Source of the DNA: Palsa-513 sp050010595
GTDB taxonomy: Bacteria > Actinomycetota > Thermoleophilia > Solirubrobacterales > Solirubrobacteraceae
NCBI GenBank assembly: GCA_050010595.1
Contig: JBEKKS010000002.1
Location: 1-64,000 of the forward strand
Direction: 5' to 3'
Length of the DNA: 64,000 nt
This document shows, in pieces, positions 33,308 to 41,840 of the stretch (its first letter is position 1; every line of letters starts with the position of its first letter). Under the pieces are notes generated by a model, which saw nothing but the letters and a program-made list of their open reading frames with translations, ran no database searches and had not been told where the DNA came from. The position numbers were made by a program, and so were the translations under genes.

Positions 33308-34670
33308 GCGTGCGAGTATGCGCGAGGGTCCGCTTGCGGCGCTGTTCCGCAAGACCGAGACCGAGGGGCTCGAGGAGCCCCTGACGGGCGAGCCCGCGTC
33401 TTCGGCGACGCCAGTCGAGCCGGCTGCCGCCGCGCCGGCCGCCACCGACCGTCTGCGCGAAGCGTTCAGCTCCGAGCTTCCGAGCGACATGCTCGAGATC
33501 CGCGCGTCGCGGGGCGAGCGCTCGCTTGCTCCGCCGGCGGAGATCCTCGCGAAGGAGCCGGCGCAACCGCGCCAGCGCCAGCTCGGCCACGCGTGCCTGC
33601 GGGTCGTCGGCGTCGGGGGTGCCGGGGTCAACGCCGTTAACCGCATGATCGAGGCCCAGATCCCGGGCGTCGAGTTCATCGCGATCAACACCGACGTCCA
33701 GTCGCTCCAGCAGTCGACCGCCGAGACGGTGCTGCGAATCGGCGGCGACGTCACGCGCGGGCTCGGCTCGGGCGCCGACGCCGCGGTCGGTCGCCAGTCC
33801 GCGCTCGAGGCCTACGACGCGATCAAGGCCGAGCTGAAGGGTGCCGACATGGTCTTCGTCACCGCCGGCGAGGGCGGTGGCACTGGCACGGGCGCTGCAC
33901 CGGTGGTCGCCGAAATCGCTCGCGAGGTGGGCGCGCTTGCGGTCGGCATCGTGACGAAGCCATTCGGATTCGAGGGCACGCGCCGTGCCCAGCAGGCGCA
34001 AGCCGGTATCGACGAGCTCGCCCAGGTCGTCGACACGCTGATCGTCGTCCCGAACAACCGGCTGCTGTCGGTCCTCGACAAGCGCACGACGATGGTTGAC
34101 GCCTTTGCCGTTGCCGACGACGTGCTGCGCCAGGGCGTCCAGGGAATTGCCGATCTCGTGACGCTTCCGGGCCTGATCAACCTCGACTTCGCGGACGTCC
34201 GCACGGTCATGTCGAACGCTGGCACGGCACTGCTGGGCATCGGCCTCGGCACGGGCGACGACCGCGCGGTCGATGCTGCCTTGGCTGCCGTCTCCTCACC
34301 GTTGCTCGAGACCTCGGTCGAGGGCGCGCACGGGATCCTGCTGTCGATCACCGGCGGTCCGAGCCTCTCGCTGTGGGAGGTCAACGAGGCCGCGAAGGCC
34401 GTCAGCGGCGCTGCACATCCGGACGCGAACATCATCTTCGGCGCGATGGTCGACGAGTCACTCGACGATCAGGTCTGGGTCACCGTCGTCGCGACCGGTC
34501 ACGGCGATCGCTCGCGGCCGCTGCGCGATGCAGCGAGCCCGGCCGACGCCGAGCCGCGGATCCGCCGCGCCACGCCTCAGCGCTTCCAGTCACGCTCGGC
34601 GATGGCGATCGCTTGGATCGAAGCCCCCGAGTTTGCGGCTGCGGTGCCCGGCGACAAACCGACGCGCTGA
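33291..34670 (+). CDS. FtsZ-family GTPase with long N-terminal extension
   Basis: A 459-aa tubulin-like GTPase. The FtsZ core starts at about residue 98 (LRVVGVGGAGVNAVNRM), has the tubulin signature GGGTGTG at 195-201 and the T7-loop NLDFADVR with catalytic aspartates, so polymerisation-coupled GTP hydrolysis is expected. The preceding ~98 residues are unusual: a short basic/hydrophobic motif REGPLAALFRKTE, then a Pro/Ala/Glu-rich linker. The C-terminus lacks a clear canonical FtsZ tail peptide. The ATG at 33291 has aaggagg 6 nt upstream, inside parA, indicating tight coupling. Confidence 0.9.
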   Translation: MVAPSKRASMREGPLAALFRKTETEGLEEPLTGEPASSATPVEPAAAAPAATDRLREAFSSELPSDMLEIRASRGERSLAPPAEILAKEPAQPRQRQLGHACLRVVGVGGAGVNAVNRMIEAQIPGVEFIAINTDVQSLQQSTAETVLRIGGDVTRGLGSGADAAVGRQSALEAYDAIKAELKGADMVFVTAGEGGGTGTGAAPVVAEIAREVGALAVGIVTKPFGFEGTRRAQQAQAGIDELAQVVDTLIVVPNNRLLSVLDKRTTMVDAFAVADDVLRQGVQGIADLVTLPGLINLDFADVRTVMSNAGTALLGIGLGTGDDRAVDAALAAVSSPLLETSVEGAHGILLSITGGPSLSLWEVNEAAKAVSGAAHPDANIIFGAMVDESLDDQVWVTVVATGHGDRSRPLRDAASPADAEPRIRRATPQRFQSRSAMAIAWIEAPEFAAAVPGDKPTR

Positions 34671-34886
34671 ATCACACCGCCGCGCCGCCAATCATCCTCG
34701 CGGCTGCGGTGACCGCTTCGCCGGTCATCCTCGCTGGCTGACGCGCGGGCCGTGTCCAGTCTCGCGCACTCGAACCAACGTAACCCAAGCAACTTGCGTT
34801 GCGCCACAGCTCCAGCCAGCACCGCATACACGGCGCTTAGCGCACGTCGCGCGCTCGCCTCAGCCACGCGCGGGTCCAGCTGCGAA

Positions 34887-34916
34887 GGGTGAGGCCGGCA
34901 AAAGCCGGTCTCACCC
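34887..34916. terminator. Bidirectional hairpin between ftsZ-like and Lon-N genes
   Basis: Twelve-base arms (34887-34898 and 34905-34916, one wobble pair) around a 6-nt loop, containing the stop codon of the minus-strand gene. It lies between two convergent genes and may serve both. The 240-bp spacer beyond it shows no gene. Confidence 0.55.
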
Positions 34917-35528
34917 GAAGCGCACTTTGCCGTTCGACCGGGCGCGCTCGCCGGCGCGCTCGGCCAGCTCGACCTGCGCGAGCGCTGCTCGCATCATCCG
35001 CGCGAGCAATCGCAGCCGCGCGTTCTCGGAGCGCAGCTCGAGCAGCTCCTGCTTTGCCGCGAGTCCGAAGTCGATCGTCCCCGCCATGTCATAGGCGCCC
35101 ATCGCTTCGAGCAGATCCGCTTCGGGCAGGCTGTCGGTGGCGGCAAGCACGAGCGCCGAATAGTTCGAGTGCGCTTCCGCTACCGCTTCGCCGTCGCGCG
35201 GCTCGACCAAGTCCGCGAGCAGCTCGATCGTCCCGGCCGGGTAGGCGAGTGAGTCGTCGCGCTCGACGAGGCGAAACGGCCGCCGCCCCCGCGCAAGGAT
35301 GTTGAAGCGCCCATCGTCGAGGCGCTCGAGCACGCGCTCGACTGCGCATGTGCAGCCGACCGGCTTCAGCTCGTCATCCGCGAGCCAGACGATCCCGAAC
35401 TCGCGCCCCTGGTCGAAGCACTCGCCGATCATCGTCCTGTAGCGCTTCTCGAAGATGTGCAGTGCGACCTCCTCGCCGGGTAGCGCGACGAGCCCGAGCG
35501 GGAATAGCGGAAAGCGCTCTTCGATCAC
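34911..35528 (-). CDS. LON peptidase substrate-binding (LON N) domain protein
   Basis: A 205-aa stand-alone Lon N-terminal domain without protease or AAA+ parts. It opens with RFPLFPLGLVALPGEEVALHIFEKRYR, the family hallmark, and ends in a coiled, Leu/Ala/Arg-rich helix (about 170-200). The open frame extends to 35579, but the GTG at 35528 starts right at the conserved N-terminus. Such proteins are thought to bind misfolded or short peptides; function is not established. Confidence 0.85.
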   Translation of the reverse strand: MIEERFPLFPLGLVALPGEEVALHIFEKRYRTMIGECFDQGREFGIVWLADDELKPVGCTCAVERVLERLDDGRFNILARGRRPFRLVERDDSLAYPAGTIELLADLVEPRDGEAVAEAHSNYSALVLAATDSLPEADLLEAMGAYDMAGTIDFGLAAKQELLELRSENARLRLLARMMRAALAQVELAERAGERARSNGKVRFG

Positions 35529-35645
35529 GCGCCCATCGTACGTTGCCGTCTGTTTGGTGGCGTCTGCGTGACGCGCCACCTCGTTCTTCAGGGCTACTCG
35601 CGCGTTCTGCGTCTGTACAGCACGATCGCCGGCGACGGGTCGGCG

Positions 35646-36020
35646 TTAGCGCCGGCGCGCGACGAAGCGCAGACCCGACCAGGTCTCGTCGATCGCGCAG
35701 ACCTTGTTGTCGACGAGGCCTGTCGCGAGCCCGATCTGGCGCACGACGCCGTCGTCGAGGTCGCTGGCGAGGCCCGAGCTCCGCTTCGGCCAGGCGATCC
35801 AGAGCGCCCCGTCACGCGCGCGCAGGGCGGCCGGCAGTCGCCGCTCGAGGCCGGCCCGCGAGGTCTCGAACAGGACGATCACTTCGAAGCGCCCGCGCAA
35901 TGCGCGCGAGGCGCCGAGCAGCTGCACTAGACCGTCGGGCCCGCCGAGCACCGCGACGCGCATCCCCGCTTCGACGCCGAGCTTGCGCGGCAGTGGCGTG
36001 CCTGAGTAGCCGGCGCTCAG
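35646..36020 (-). CDS. DUF3052-family protein, probable CTG start
   Basis: A small protein (~124 aa) that begins with SAGYSGTPLPRKLGVEAGMRVAVL, typical of DUF3052 proteins, with a C-terminal part TWSGLRFVARRR. No ATG, GTG or TTG lies at the expected start; the nearest ATG (36134) is 118 bp inside pepA and would add an unrelated arginine-rich leader. A CTG at 36018-36020 overlaps the pepA TGA by three bases in the same four-base layout (CTGA) as many GTGA/ATGA junctions here, so I take it as the start. Function unknown. Confidence 0.72.
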   Translation of the reverse strand: MSAGYSGTPLPRKLGVEAGMRVAVLGGPDGLVQLLGASRALRGRFEVIVLFETSRAGLERRLPAALRARDGALWIAWPKRSSGLASDLDDGVVRQIGLATGLVDNKVCAIDETWSGLRFVARRR

Positions 36021-37438
36021 CGCAGTTGGTCCGCGAGCTCGACGAGGAGACGCACGCCCCAGCCAGAGCTGCCCTTGCCGGTGTAGGCGCGGTCGAGCTC
36101 CCAGGCGGTGCCGACGATGTCCAGATGCACCCATGGGACCTCATCCGCGAAGCGAGCGAGGAACGCGGCGGCGGTGATCGAGCTCGCGACGCCGCGCGGC
36201 GGCCTGTTCGTCAGGTCGGCGTAGCTGCCGTTGACGAGCGCCTCGTATTCGGCGTGCAGCGGCAGCCGCCAGACGATCTCGCCGGTCGCCTCGCCGGCGG
36301 CGGTCACGGCGCCCGCCCAGTCGTCGTCGTTCGCGACGAGGCCGGCATAGGTGTGTCCGAGCGCAACCACGACCGCGCCCGTCAGCGTCGCGAGATCGAC
36401 GACCCGCTCCGCGCCCTCGGCGATCGCGTGTGCGATGCAGTCCGCGAGCACGAGGCGGCCCTCGCAGTCCGTGTTGTTGATCTCGACCGTCAGACCCTTC
36501 ATCGTGCGCACTATGTCGCCGGGCCTCATCGAGCGGCCTGATGGCATGTTCTCGGTCGCACCGACGACGGCGACTATCTCGACCGGCAGCTCGAGCGCCG
36601 CGATCGCCCCGAGCGCCTCGATCACGGCGGCGCCGCCCGACATGTCGAACTTCATCTCCTCCATCCCGGAGGAGGGCTTGAGCGAGATGCCGCCGCTGTC
36701 GAACGTGACCGCCTTGCCGACGAAGCCGAGCACCGGACCCTTGGCGCTGGGTCCCTTGTAGCGCAGCGTGATCAGCGCGGGATCCTGCGCGCTTCCCTGC
36801 GCCACCGCGGCGAACGCGCCCATCCCGCGGTCGATGATCTGCGCTCGGCGCTCGACGCTCGCGCTGACGCTCGGGTGCGCGGCAGCAAGCTCGCTCGCAC
36901 GCGCCGCGAGATCGCTCGGCGTCATGTCGTTCGCGGGCATGTCCTGCAGCACTCGCGCCGCGTTGACGGCTTCGGCGACCAGCTTCGCGCGCGCCACCGC
37001 GGTGCTGCAGTCGGCTTCGGTGCAAATCGTGAGCGACTCGAGCTCCCCCGGCGCGTCGTCCTCGTCGCGCCGCTTGTAGCGGTCGAAACGGTAGCTCGCG
37101 AGGATTGTCCCTTCGACCAGCGCGCCCGCATCGGCGCCGGCCGGTGCGACCCAGGCAACCCTGCGCGCGCCAAGCTCGAGTGCCCGCTTGGCGACATTGG
37201 CGGCGGCGACGCGTGCACCCTCGGCATTGAGCTCGCCGCGCTTGCCGAGCCCGACGAGCAGGTGCCGGCGTCCGTCGAGGTGAGTCAGCGCGAGCGAGCC
37301 GGCCTTCGTCTTCGCCTCGCCCGAGTGCAGCAGCGCCGCGAGCGCGGGTTGTTCGGCTGACTCGCCCGCGAAGACGCCATGAACGATCGTGTCGGCGCCA
37401 CTGGCCTCAGGCGTCGCGGTTGAGGCGCTGACCTCCAT
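36017..37438 (-). CDS. pepA: Leucyl aminopeptidase (M17, PepA)
   Basis: A 473-aa cytosolic metallo-aminopeptidase. The catalytic domain carries VGKAVTFDSGGISLKP (two-metal lysine/aspartate site, about 240-255) and NTDCEGRLVLAD (about 319-330), where the common alanine of NTDAEGR is a cysteine. The N-terminal domain is normal. A TATGCT hexamer (37447-37452 on the minus strand) lies 8 nt before the ATG, suggesting a leaderless message. Divergent from the B12-binding protein gene by 48 bp; followed by the DUF3052 gene. Confidence 0.95.
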   Translation of the reverse strand: MEVSASTATPEASGADTIVHGVFAGESAEQPALAALLHSGEAKTKAGSLALTHLDGRRHLLVGLGKRGELNAEGARVAAANVAKRALELGARRVAWVAPAGADAGALVEGTILASYRFDRYKRRDEDDAPGELESLTICTEADCSTAVARAKLVAEAVNAARVLQDMPANDMTPSDLAARASELAAAHPSVSASVERRAQIIDRGMGAFAAVAQGSAQDPALITLRYKGPSAKGPVLGFVGKAVTFDSGGISLKPSSGMEEMKFDMSGGAAVIEALGAIAALELPVEIVAVVGATENMPSGRSMRPGDIVRTMKGLTVEINNTDCEGRLVLADCIAHAIAEGAERVVDLATLTGAVVVALGHTYAGLVANDDDWAGAVTAAGEATGEIVWRLPLHAEYEALVNGSYADLTNRPPRGVASSITAAAFLARFADEVPWVHLDIVGTAWELDRAYTGKGSSGWGVRLLVELADQLR

Positions 37439-37489
37439 CGGCGGCGAGCATACAGCCGGCGAGCAATAGACTCAGATCGCCGGTTCGTG

Positions 37490-37912
37490 ATGCCTGTAGC
37501 CCCGCAAGAGACAGAGAAGAGGATCCGCGTCGTCGTCGCGAAGCCGGGGCTCGATGGTCACGATCGCGGCGCGAAGGTGATCGCTCGCGCGCTGCGCGAC
37601 GCCGGCATGGACGTGATCTACACGGGTCTTCACCAGACGCCGGAGCAGATCGTCGAGACGGTCCTCCAGGAGAGCGCCGACGCGGTTGGCCTCTCGATCC
37701 TCTCGGGGGCTCACATGACGCTGGTCCCGCGGATCATCGAGCTGCTGCACGAACAGGGCCTCGACGACGTGGTCGTGACGCTTGGTGGCACGATCCCGGC
37801 CGCCGACATCCCCGAGCTCAAAGAGCTCGGGGTCGCTGCGGTGTTCACGCCCGGCGCCCCCACCGCGGCTGCGGTCGACTTCATCCGCAGCTCGGTGACG
37901 GGTGGCCGGTGA
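37490..37912 (+). CDS. Cobalamin-binding domain protein (methylmalonyl-CoA mutase C-terminal type)
   Basis: A 140-aa stand-alone B12-binding domain. The signature VVVAKPGLDGHDRGAKVIARAL (about 14-35) has the D-x-H-x-x-G cobalt-ligand motif, and LSILSGAHMT and LGGTIP complete the fold. This matches the small subunit of two-piece acyl-CoA mutases (McmA2-like), but no large subunit is nearby. A GTG at 37487 is one codon upstream. Its stop overlaps the etfB start (GTGA), linking it with an electron-transfer flavoprotein. Confidence 0.88.
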   Translation: MPVAPQETEKRIRVVVAKPGLDGHDRGAKVIARALRDAGMDVIYTGLHQTPEQIVETVLQESADAVGLSILSGAHMTLVPRIIELLHEQGLDDVVVTLGGTIPAADIPELKELGVAAVFTPGAPTAAAVDFIRSSVTGGR

Positions 37913-38700
37913 AGATCTGCGTCCTCGTCAAGGAGGTTCCCGATGCGACTGTCCGCAAGCGGCTCGACCCGCACACTGGTCGACTCGACCGCAGCGGCGA
38001 GCGCACCCTGAACCCGTACGACACGCACGCGATCGAAGCCGCGGTGCGGCTCGAGGAATCCGGCGCCTTGCCGGTCGACGAGATCGTGGCGGTGACGATG
38101 GGCCCGCCGAGCGCGGTCCGCGCTCTCCACAAGGCGGTCTCGCTCGGCGCCGATCGCTCGCTTCATCTCTGCGACGACGGGCTCGCCGGCTCGGATGTCG
38201 CGGCGACCGGTTACGCGCTCGCGAAGGCGCTCGAGCGTGAGCAGCCGGACCTCGTGCTGCTTGGCCAGCAATCAGACGATGGCGAGTGCTACGCGGTCGC
38301 GGCCGTCGTTGCCGAGCACCTGCGGATGCCGGTGCTCACCCAGGTCATCAAGCTCGACGTCACCGGCGAGACGCTACGCTGCGAGCGCCAGGCCGAGTAC
38401 GGCTACGACACCGTTGAGCTGACGCTGCCGGCGGTCATCGCGGTCGGCGACGCGATCAACGAGCCGCGCTACCCGTCGCTCAAGGCGATCATGGGTGCGC
38501 GCAAGCAGCCGCTCGAGACGCTTTCGCTGCTCGATCTCGCGATCGATCGAGGTCGCGTGGGCGCCGCCGGCTCGCGGGCACATTGGTCTGGGACGAAGGA
38601 GCCCCAGGCGAAGGCGTCCGCCACGATCATCGATGACGGCGACACCGACGCGACGGTTGCAGCGATCCTTGCCTGGCTCGAGCAACGCAAGCTGATCTGA
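37909..38700 (+). CDS. etfB: Electron transfer flavoprotein beta subunit
   Basis: A 263-aa ETF beta subunit: KICVLVKEVPDATVRKRLD at the N-terminus, LNPYDTHAIEAAVRL, and GQQSDDGECYAVAA with the family signature region. It binds AMP in group I ETFs and passes electrons from acyl-CoA dehydrogenases to ETF:quinone oxidoreductase. GTG start overlapping the B12-protein stop; its TGA overlaps the etfA ATG (TGATG). Confidence 0.93.
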   Translation: MKICVLVKEVPDATVRKRLDPHTGRLDRSGERTLNPYDTHAIEAAVRLEESGALPVDEIVAVTMGPPSAVRALHKAVSLGADRSLHLCDDGLAGSDVAATGYALAKALEREQPDLVLLGQQSDDGECYAVAAVVAEHLRMPVLTQVIKLDVTGETLRCERQAEYGYDTVELTLPAVIAVGDAINEPRYPSLKAIMGARKQPLETLSLLDLAIDRGRVGAAGSRAHWSGTKEPQAKASATIIDDGDTDATVAAILAWLEQRKLI

Positions 38701-39677
38701 TGGCCGACGTCCTCGTCTACGCCCTGCATTGGGAAGGCGCGTTCAACAAGAGCTCGCTCGGCGCCCTCAGCGAGGGCGCGAAGCTCGCCGCAGAGCTCGG
38801 CGGCGAGGCTCACGCACTGGTCTACGGCGATCGTGCCGACGAGGCGCTCTGCGCGACGCTTGGGCGCTACGGCGCGTCGACGGTCTACCGCGTCGGCGGC
38901 GTAGAGGGCCTTGCCCAACCGGTCGTCGATGCCCTGGCTCAGGTCCTGGCCGCCCGCGAGTACGCCTACGTGCTCTTCGGTGGCGGACTGCTCGCGTTCG
39001 AGATCGGCGCCGGTCTGGCCGCGCGCGTTGGCGCCGGCGTTGCCGTCGAGGTCACGCAGTTGCGCGTGAACGACGGCAAGCTGATCGCGGAGCGGCCGAT
39101 CCTCGGTGATTCGCAGATCTCGGAGATCGAGTTCCGGGGTGCTCCCGGGATAGTGGTCGGGCGCCTCGGCGCCTTCGAGGTCCGCGAGGGCGCCGGTGCC
39201 GCACGCGTCGTGGATCTCGCCGTCGAGCTGTCGCCGTTCTCGACTCGGGCGCGCATGATCGCTCGCGGGGAGCAGCGCGGAGCCGACGTCGACATCGAGG
39301 GAGCGGATGTGATCGTCGCCGGTGGCCGGGGCCTTGGCAACGCTGACGGCTTCGCGCTCTGCGAGGAGCTCGCGCGCTCCTTCGGACCGACCAGCGCCGT
39401 TGCCGCAACGCGCGCCGCCGTCGATGCGGGCTGGTACCCCTATTCCGCACAGGTCGGCCAGACCGGCAAGACGGTCGCGCCGGCGCTCTATCTTGCGGCC
39501 GGAATCTCGGGCGCGATCCAGCACAAGGTCGGCATGCAGTCTTCGGCGAACATCGTCGCGATCAACAAGGACGCGGGCGCGCCGATCTTCGCCTTCGCTG
39601 ATCTCGGGATCGTCGGCGACCTCAACAGGATCCTGCCGCGACTCGCGGCCGCGCTTCGCGGGCGTAAGGCCGGCTAG
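38700..39677 (+). CDS. etfA: Electron transfer flavoprotein alpha subunit
   Basis: A 325-aa ETF alpha subunit. The C-terminal FAD-binding region is clear: VAGGRGLGNADGFALCEELA, GQTGKTVAPALYLAAGISG and IVAINKDAGAPIFAFADLGIVGDL. It partners EtfB in shuttling electrons, probably in fatty-acid or amino-acid oxidation. Third gene of the B12-etfB-etfA unit. No dehydrogenase is in the same operon. Confidence 0.94.
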   Translation: MADVLVYALHWEGAFNKSSLGALSEGAKLAAELGGEAHALVYGDRADEALCATLGRYGASTVYRVGGVEGLAQPVVDALAQVLAAREYAYVLFGGGLLAFEIGAGLAARVGAGVAVEVTQLRVNDGKLIAERPILGDSQISEIEFRGAPGIVVGRLGAFEVREGAGAARVVDLAVELSPFSTRARMIARGEQRGADVDIEGADVIVAGGRGLGNADGFALCEELARSFGPTSAVAATRAAVDAGWYPYSAQVGQTGKTVAPALYLAAGISGAIQHKVGMQSSANIVAINKDAGAPIFAFADLGIVGDLNRILPRLAAALRGRKAG

Positions 39678-39736
39678 CGGCGGGTTTTGCACGCAAGCTC
39701 GCAACCTCGGCTGCTGCGGCGTGTTCAATTGGTGCA

Positions 39737-40558
39737 ATGACCAGCCGAATCGTCGCCTGTGCGCTGAGCGCCCTCGTCTGTAGCGCCGCCCCGGCGGTCG
39801 CCGGGCCTGCACACGCCGCGCACCGCGTCGCGAGCGCGCCTGCTGCGCTTGTCGATTCGGCGACGCTGGCGGCCTGCGTCCAAGGCTCGACGGCGTCGGC
39901 GCGTACGGCGAGCTTCAGCGCGACGATGCAGACTCTGCCGAGGGTCAGCGCCATGGCTGTCAGCTTCGACCTCTACGAGCGCACCACGCGCGGCGCTCCG
40001 TTCACCCGGATCAGCGCGCCCGGCTTCGGCGCCTGGCAGGTCTCGAGCCCGGGCATCGCGAGCTTCACCGCGACCGAGAACGTCGTCGATCTACCCGCCT
40101 CAGGCGCGTTCCGCGCTGTCGTGCACTACCGCTGGATCGGAGCGCATCACCGGGTCCTGGATGCCGATCTGCGCGTCACGCCGGCGTGTGTCGAGGCCCC
40201 TGTCGCGGCGCCGGAGCCCGACCTCGTGATCGCCTCGATCGTGCACTCGCCCGGCTCGCCGCCGCAGACGACCGAGGATTACGAGGTCCTGATCCGTGAC
40301 ATCGGACCCGGTGCCGCCGGCTCCTTCCAGGTTGGCTTGAGCGTTGGCGGCACGGCCTTGCCGGACCAGACGGTCGACGGTCTTGCCTCCGCGGCGACTA
40401 CGACGGTCCAGTTCACCGGGCCGCGTTGCACGCCGGGCTCGACTCTGACGGCGACCGTCGATCCTGGCGGGGCGATCACAGAGCCGAGCAACGCTCGACG
40501 CACCGTATCGCTCACGTGCCCGAGTCCCGCTTCGACAGGCAGCGACACGGCGGGCTGA
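39737..40558 (+). CDS. Secreted protein with C-terminal CARDB domain
   Basis: A 273-aa exported protein: signal peptide (cleavage near VAGPAHA, ~28), a central beta-rich region with paired cysteines (about residues 50-150), and a C-terminal CARDB-type adhesion fold (DLVIASIVHSPGSP, then the IRDIGPGAAGSFQVGLSVGG pattern) ending in SPSNARRTVSLTCPS-like strands. CARDB domains are extracellular Ig-like folds. A TTCAAT hexamer is 7 nt before the ATG. Role unknown; cell-surface binding is a guess. Confidence 0.75.
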   Translation: MTSRIVACALSALVCSAAPAVAGPAHAAHRVASAPAALVDSATLAACVQGSTASARTASFSATMQTLPRVSAMAVSFDLYERTTRGAPFTRISAPGFGAWQVSSPGIASFTATENVVDLPASGAFRAVVHYRWIGAHHRVLDADLRVTPACVEAPVAAPEPDLVIASIVHSPGSPPQTTEDYEVLIRDIGPGAAGSFQVGLSVGGTALPDQTVDGLASAATTTVQFTGPRCTPGSTLTATVDPGGAITEPSNARRTVSLTCPSPASTGSDTAG

Positions 40559-40610
40559 GCTCGCACGGGCGCGCTGGAGCACATCGGCGACCGGCTACAA
40601 TATGTGAAGC

Positions 40611-40835
40611 ATGAAGCACGACATTCATCCCGAGTACGTGGAAGCCCACGTTCGCTGCACCTGCGGCAACGAGTTCGTCACGCGCTCGACCAAGCCGGAC
40701 ATACACGTCGAGATCTGCTCGAACTGCCACCCGTTCTACACGGGCCGCCAGAAGCTGATCGACACCGGCGGTCGCGTGGAGCGCTTCCAGCGCCGCGCCG
40801 CCCGCAGCGCGCGCCGCGCTGCCGCGACTAGTTAG
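40611..40835 (+). CDS. rpmE: 50S ribosomal protein L31 (zinc-type)
   Basis: A 74-aa L31 with the four cysteines of the C+ form: CTC in VRCTCGNEF (residues ~16-18) and CxxC in EICSNCHPFYTG (about 36-39). It binds the ribosome's central protuberance. A TACAAT -10-like box (40596-40601) lies 9 nt before the ATG. The C-terminal 15 residues are Arg/Ala-rich. First gene of a rpmE-DUF1385-prfA-prmC-tsaC-glyA run. Confidence 0.96.
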   Translation: MKHDIHPEYVEAHVRCTCGNEFVTRSTKPDIHVEICSNCHPFYTGRQKLIDTGGRVERFQRRAARSARRAAATS

Positions 40836-40841
40836 GACTGC

Positions 40842-41840
40842 ATGGTGGTCGCCGTGCGGCGCGCTGCGCGCGAGCGTAACGGCACGCTCAGCGATCGCCC
40901 GATCGGCGGTCAGGCGGTGCTCGAGGGTGTGATGATGCGCGGTGTGCGCACCTGGTCGGTCGCCACGCGCGCGCCGACACCCGACCAGGTCGAGCGCGGT
41001 GAGCGCGAGGTTCCAACCGGCGCGATCGTCGTGCAGAGCACCCCGCTCGACTCGGTTCTGCGCCGCCACCGGATCCTGCGACTGCCACTCGTCCGCGGCG
41101 TCGTCGCGCTCGGCGAGTCACTCGGGATCGGCATGCGCGCGCTCAACGTTTCCGTCGGCGTGCAGGCGGGCGAGGCGGGGGAGGAGCTTCCGCGCGGCAC
41201 CTGGGCCGGGGCGGTCGCGCTCTCCCTGGTGTTGGCGATCGGGCTCTTCTTCGTCCTGCCCGTCGGGCTCGTCAGCCTCGTCAAGGGACCGCTGCACTCG
41301 GCGACGCTGTTCTGGCTTGTCGAGGGCGTCCTGCGCACGCTGATCTTCCTCGGTTACCTGGTACTGATCTCGCGGCTGCGCGAGCTGCGGCGCGTGCTCG
41401 AGTACCACGGTGCCGAGCACAAGACGATCGCCTGCTATGAAGCGGGTGCGCCGCTCGAGCCCGCCTCCGCCGCGCGCTTCTCGCGCCTGCACCCCCGCTG
41501 CGGGACGAGCTTCCTCCTGATCGTCATGATCGTCGCGATCTTCGTCTTCGCGCCCCTCGGCCTCCCGGCCTGGTACTGGCTGATCGCGACGCGGATCCTC
41601 GGCGTGCCGGTGATCGCTGGCATCTCCTACGAGATCATCCGGCTCGCGGCGCGCTACCGCTCACAACGCTGGGTCTCCTTGATCATCGCTCCCGGTCTCG
41701 CGCTCCAGCGCCTGACCACGCGCGAGCCGGACGCCGGCCAGCTTGCCGTCGCGATCGCAGCACTGCGCGCGGTGCTCGACGCCGAGGAGAGCGACGGCCT
41801 GCGCGCGAGTGACCTCGTCGGGCTCGAGGTGGTCGCGTGA
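40842..41840 (+). CDS. DUF1385 family membrane protein
   Basis: A 332-aa protein with the family start IGGQAVLEGVMMRG (about residues 21-34) and YHGAEHKTIACYEAGAPLEP (about 187-206), the two hallmark motifs, plus four hydrophobic segments (about 123-145, 160-178, 228-245, 247-270). Histidine, glutamate and cysteine in the second motif could bind metal. It sits between rpmE and prfA, a conserved location in Gram-positive genomes. Biochemical function not established. Confidence 0.88.
   Translation: MVVAVRRAARERNGTLSDRPIGGQAVLEGVMMRGVRTWSVATRAPTPDQVERGEREVPTGAIVVQSTPLDSVLRRHRILRLPLVRGVVALGESLGIGMRALNVSVGVQAGEAGEELPRGTWAGAVALSLVLAIGLFFVLPVGLVSLVKGPLHSATLFWLVEGVLRTLIFLGYLVLISRLRELRRVLEYHGAEHKTIACYEAGAPLEPASAARFSRLHPRCGTSFLLIVMIVAIFVFAPLGLPAWYWLIATRILGVPVIAGISYEIIRLAARYRSQRWVSLIIAPGLALQRLTTREPDAGQLAVAIAALRAVLDAEESDGLRASDLVGLEVVA

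Noticed and set aside
32333..33754. 473-aa minus-strand frame
   Set aside because: Antisense to parA and ftsZ, whose motifs are unmistakable.
36021..36134. ATG at 36134 as the DUF3052 start
   Set aside because: It would add 38 arginine-rich residues read from within pepA and unlike the family.
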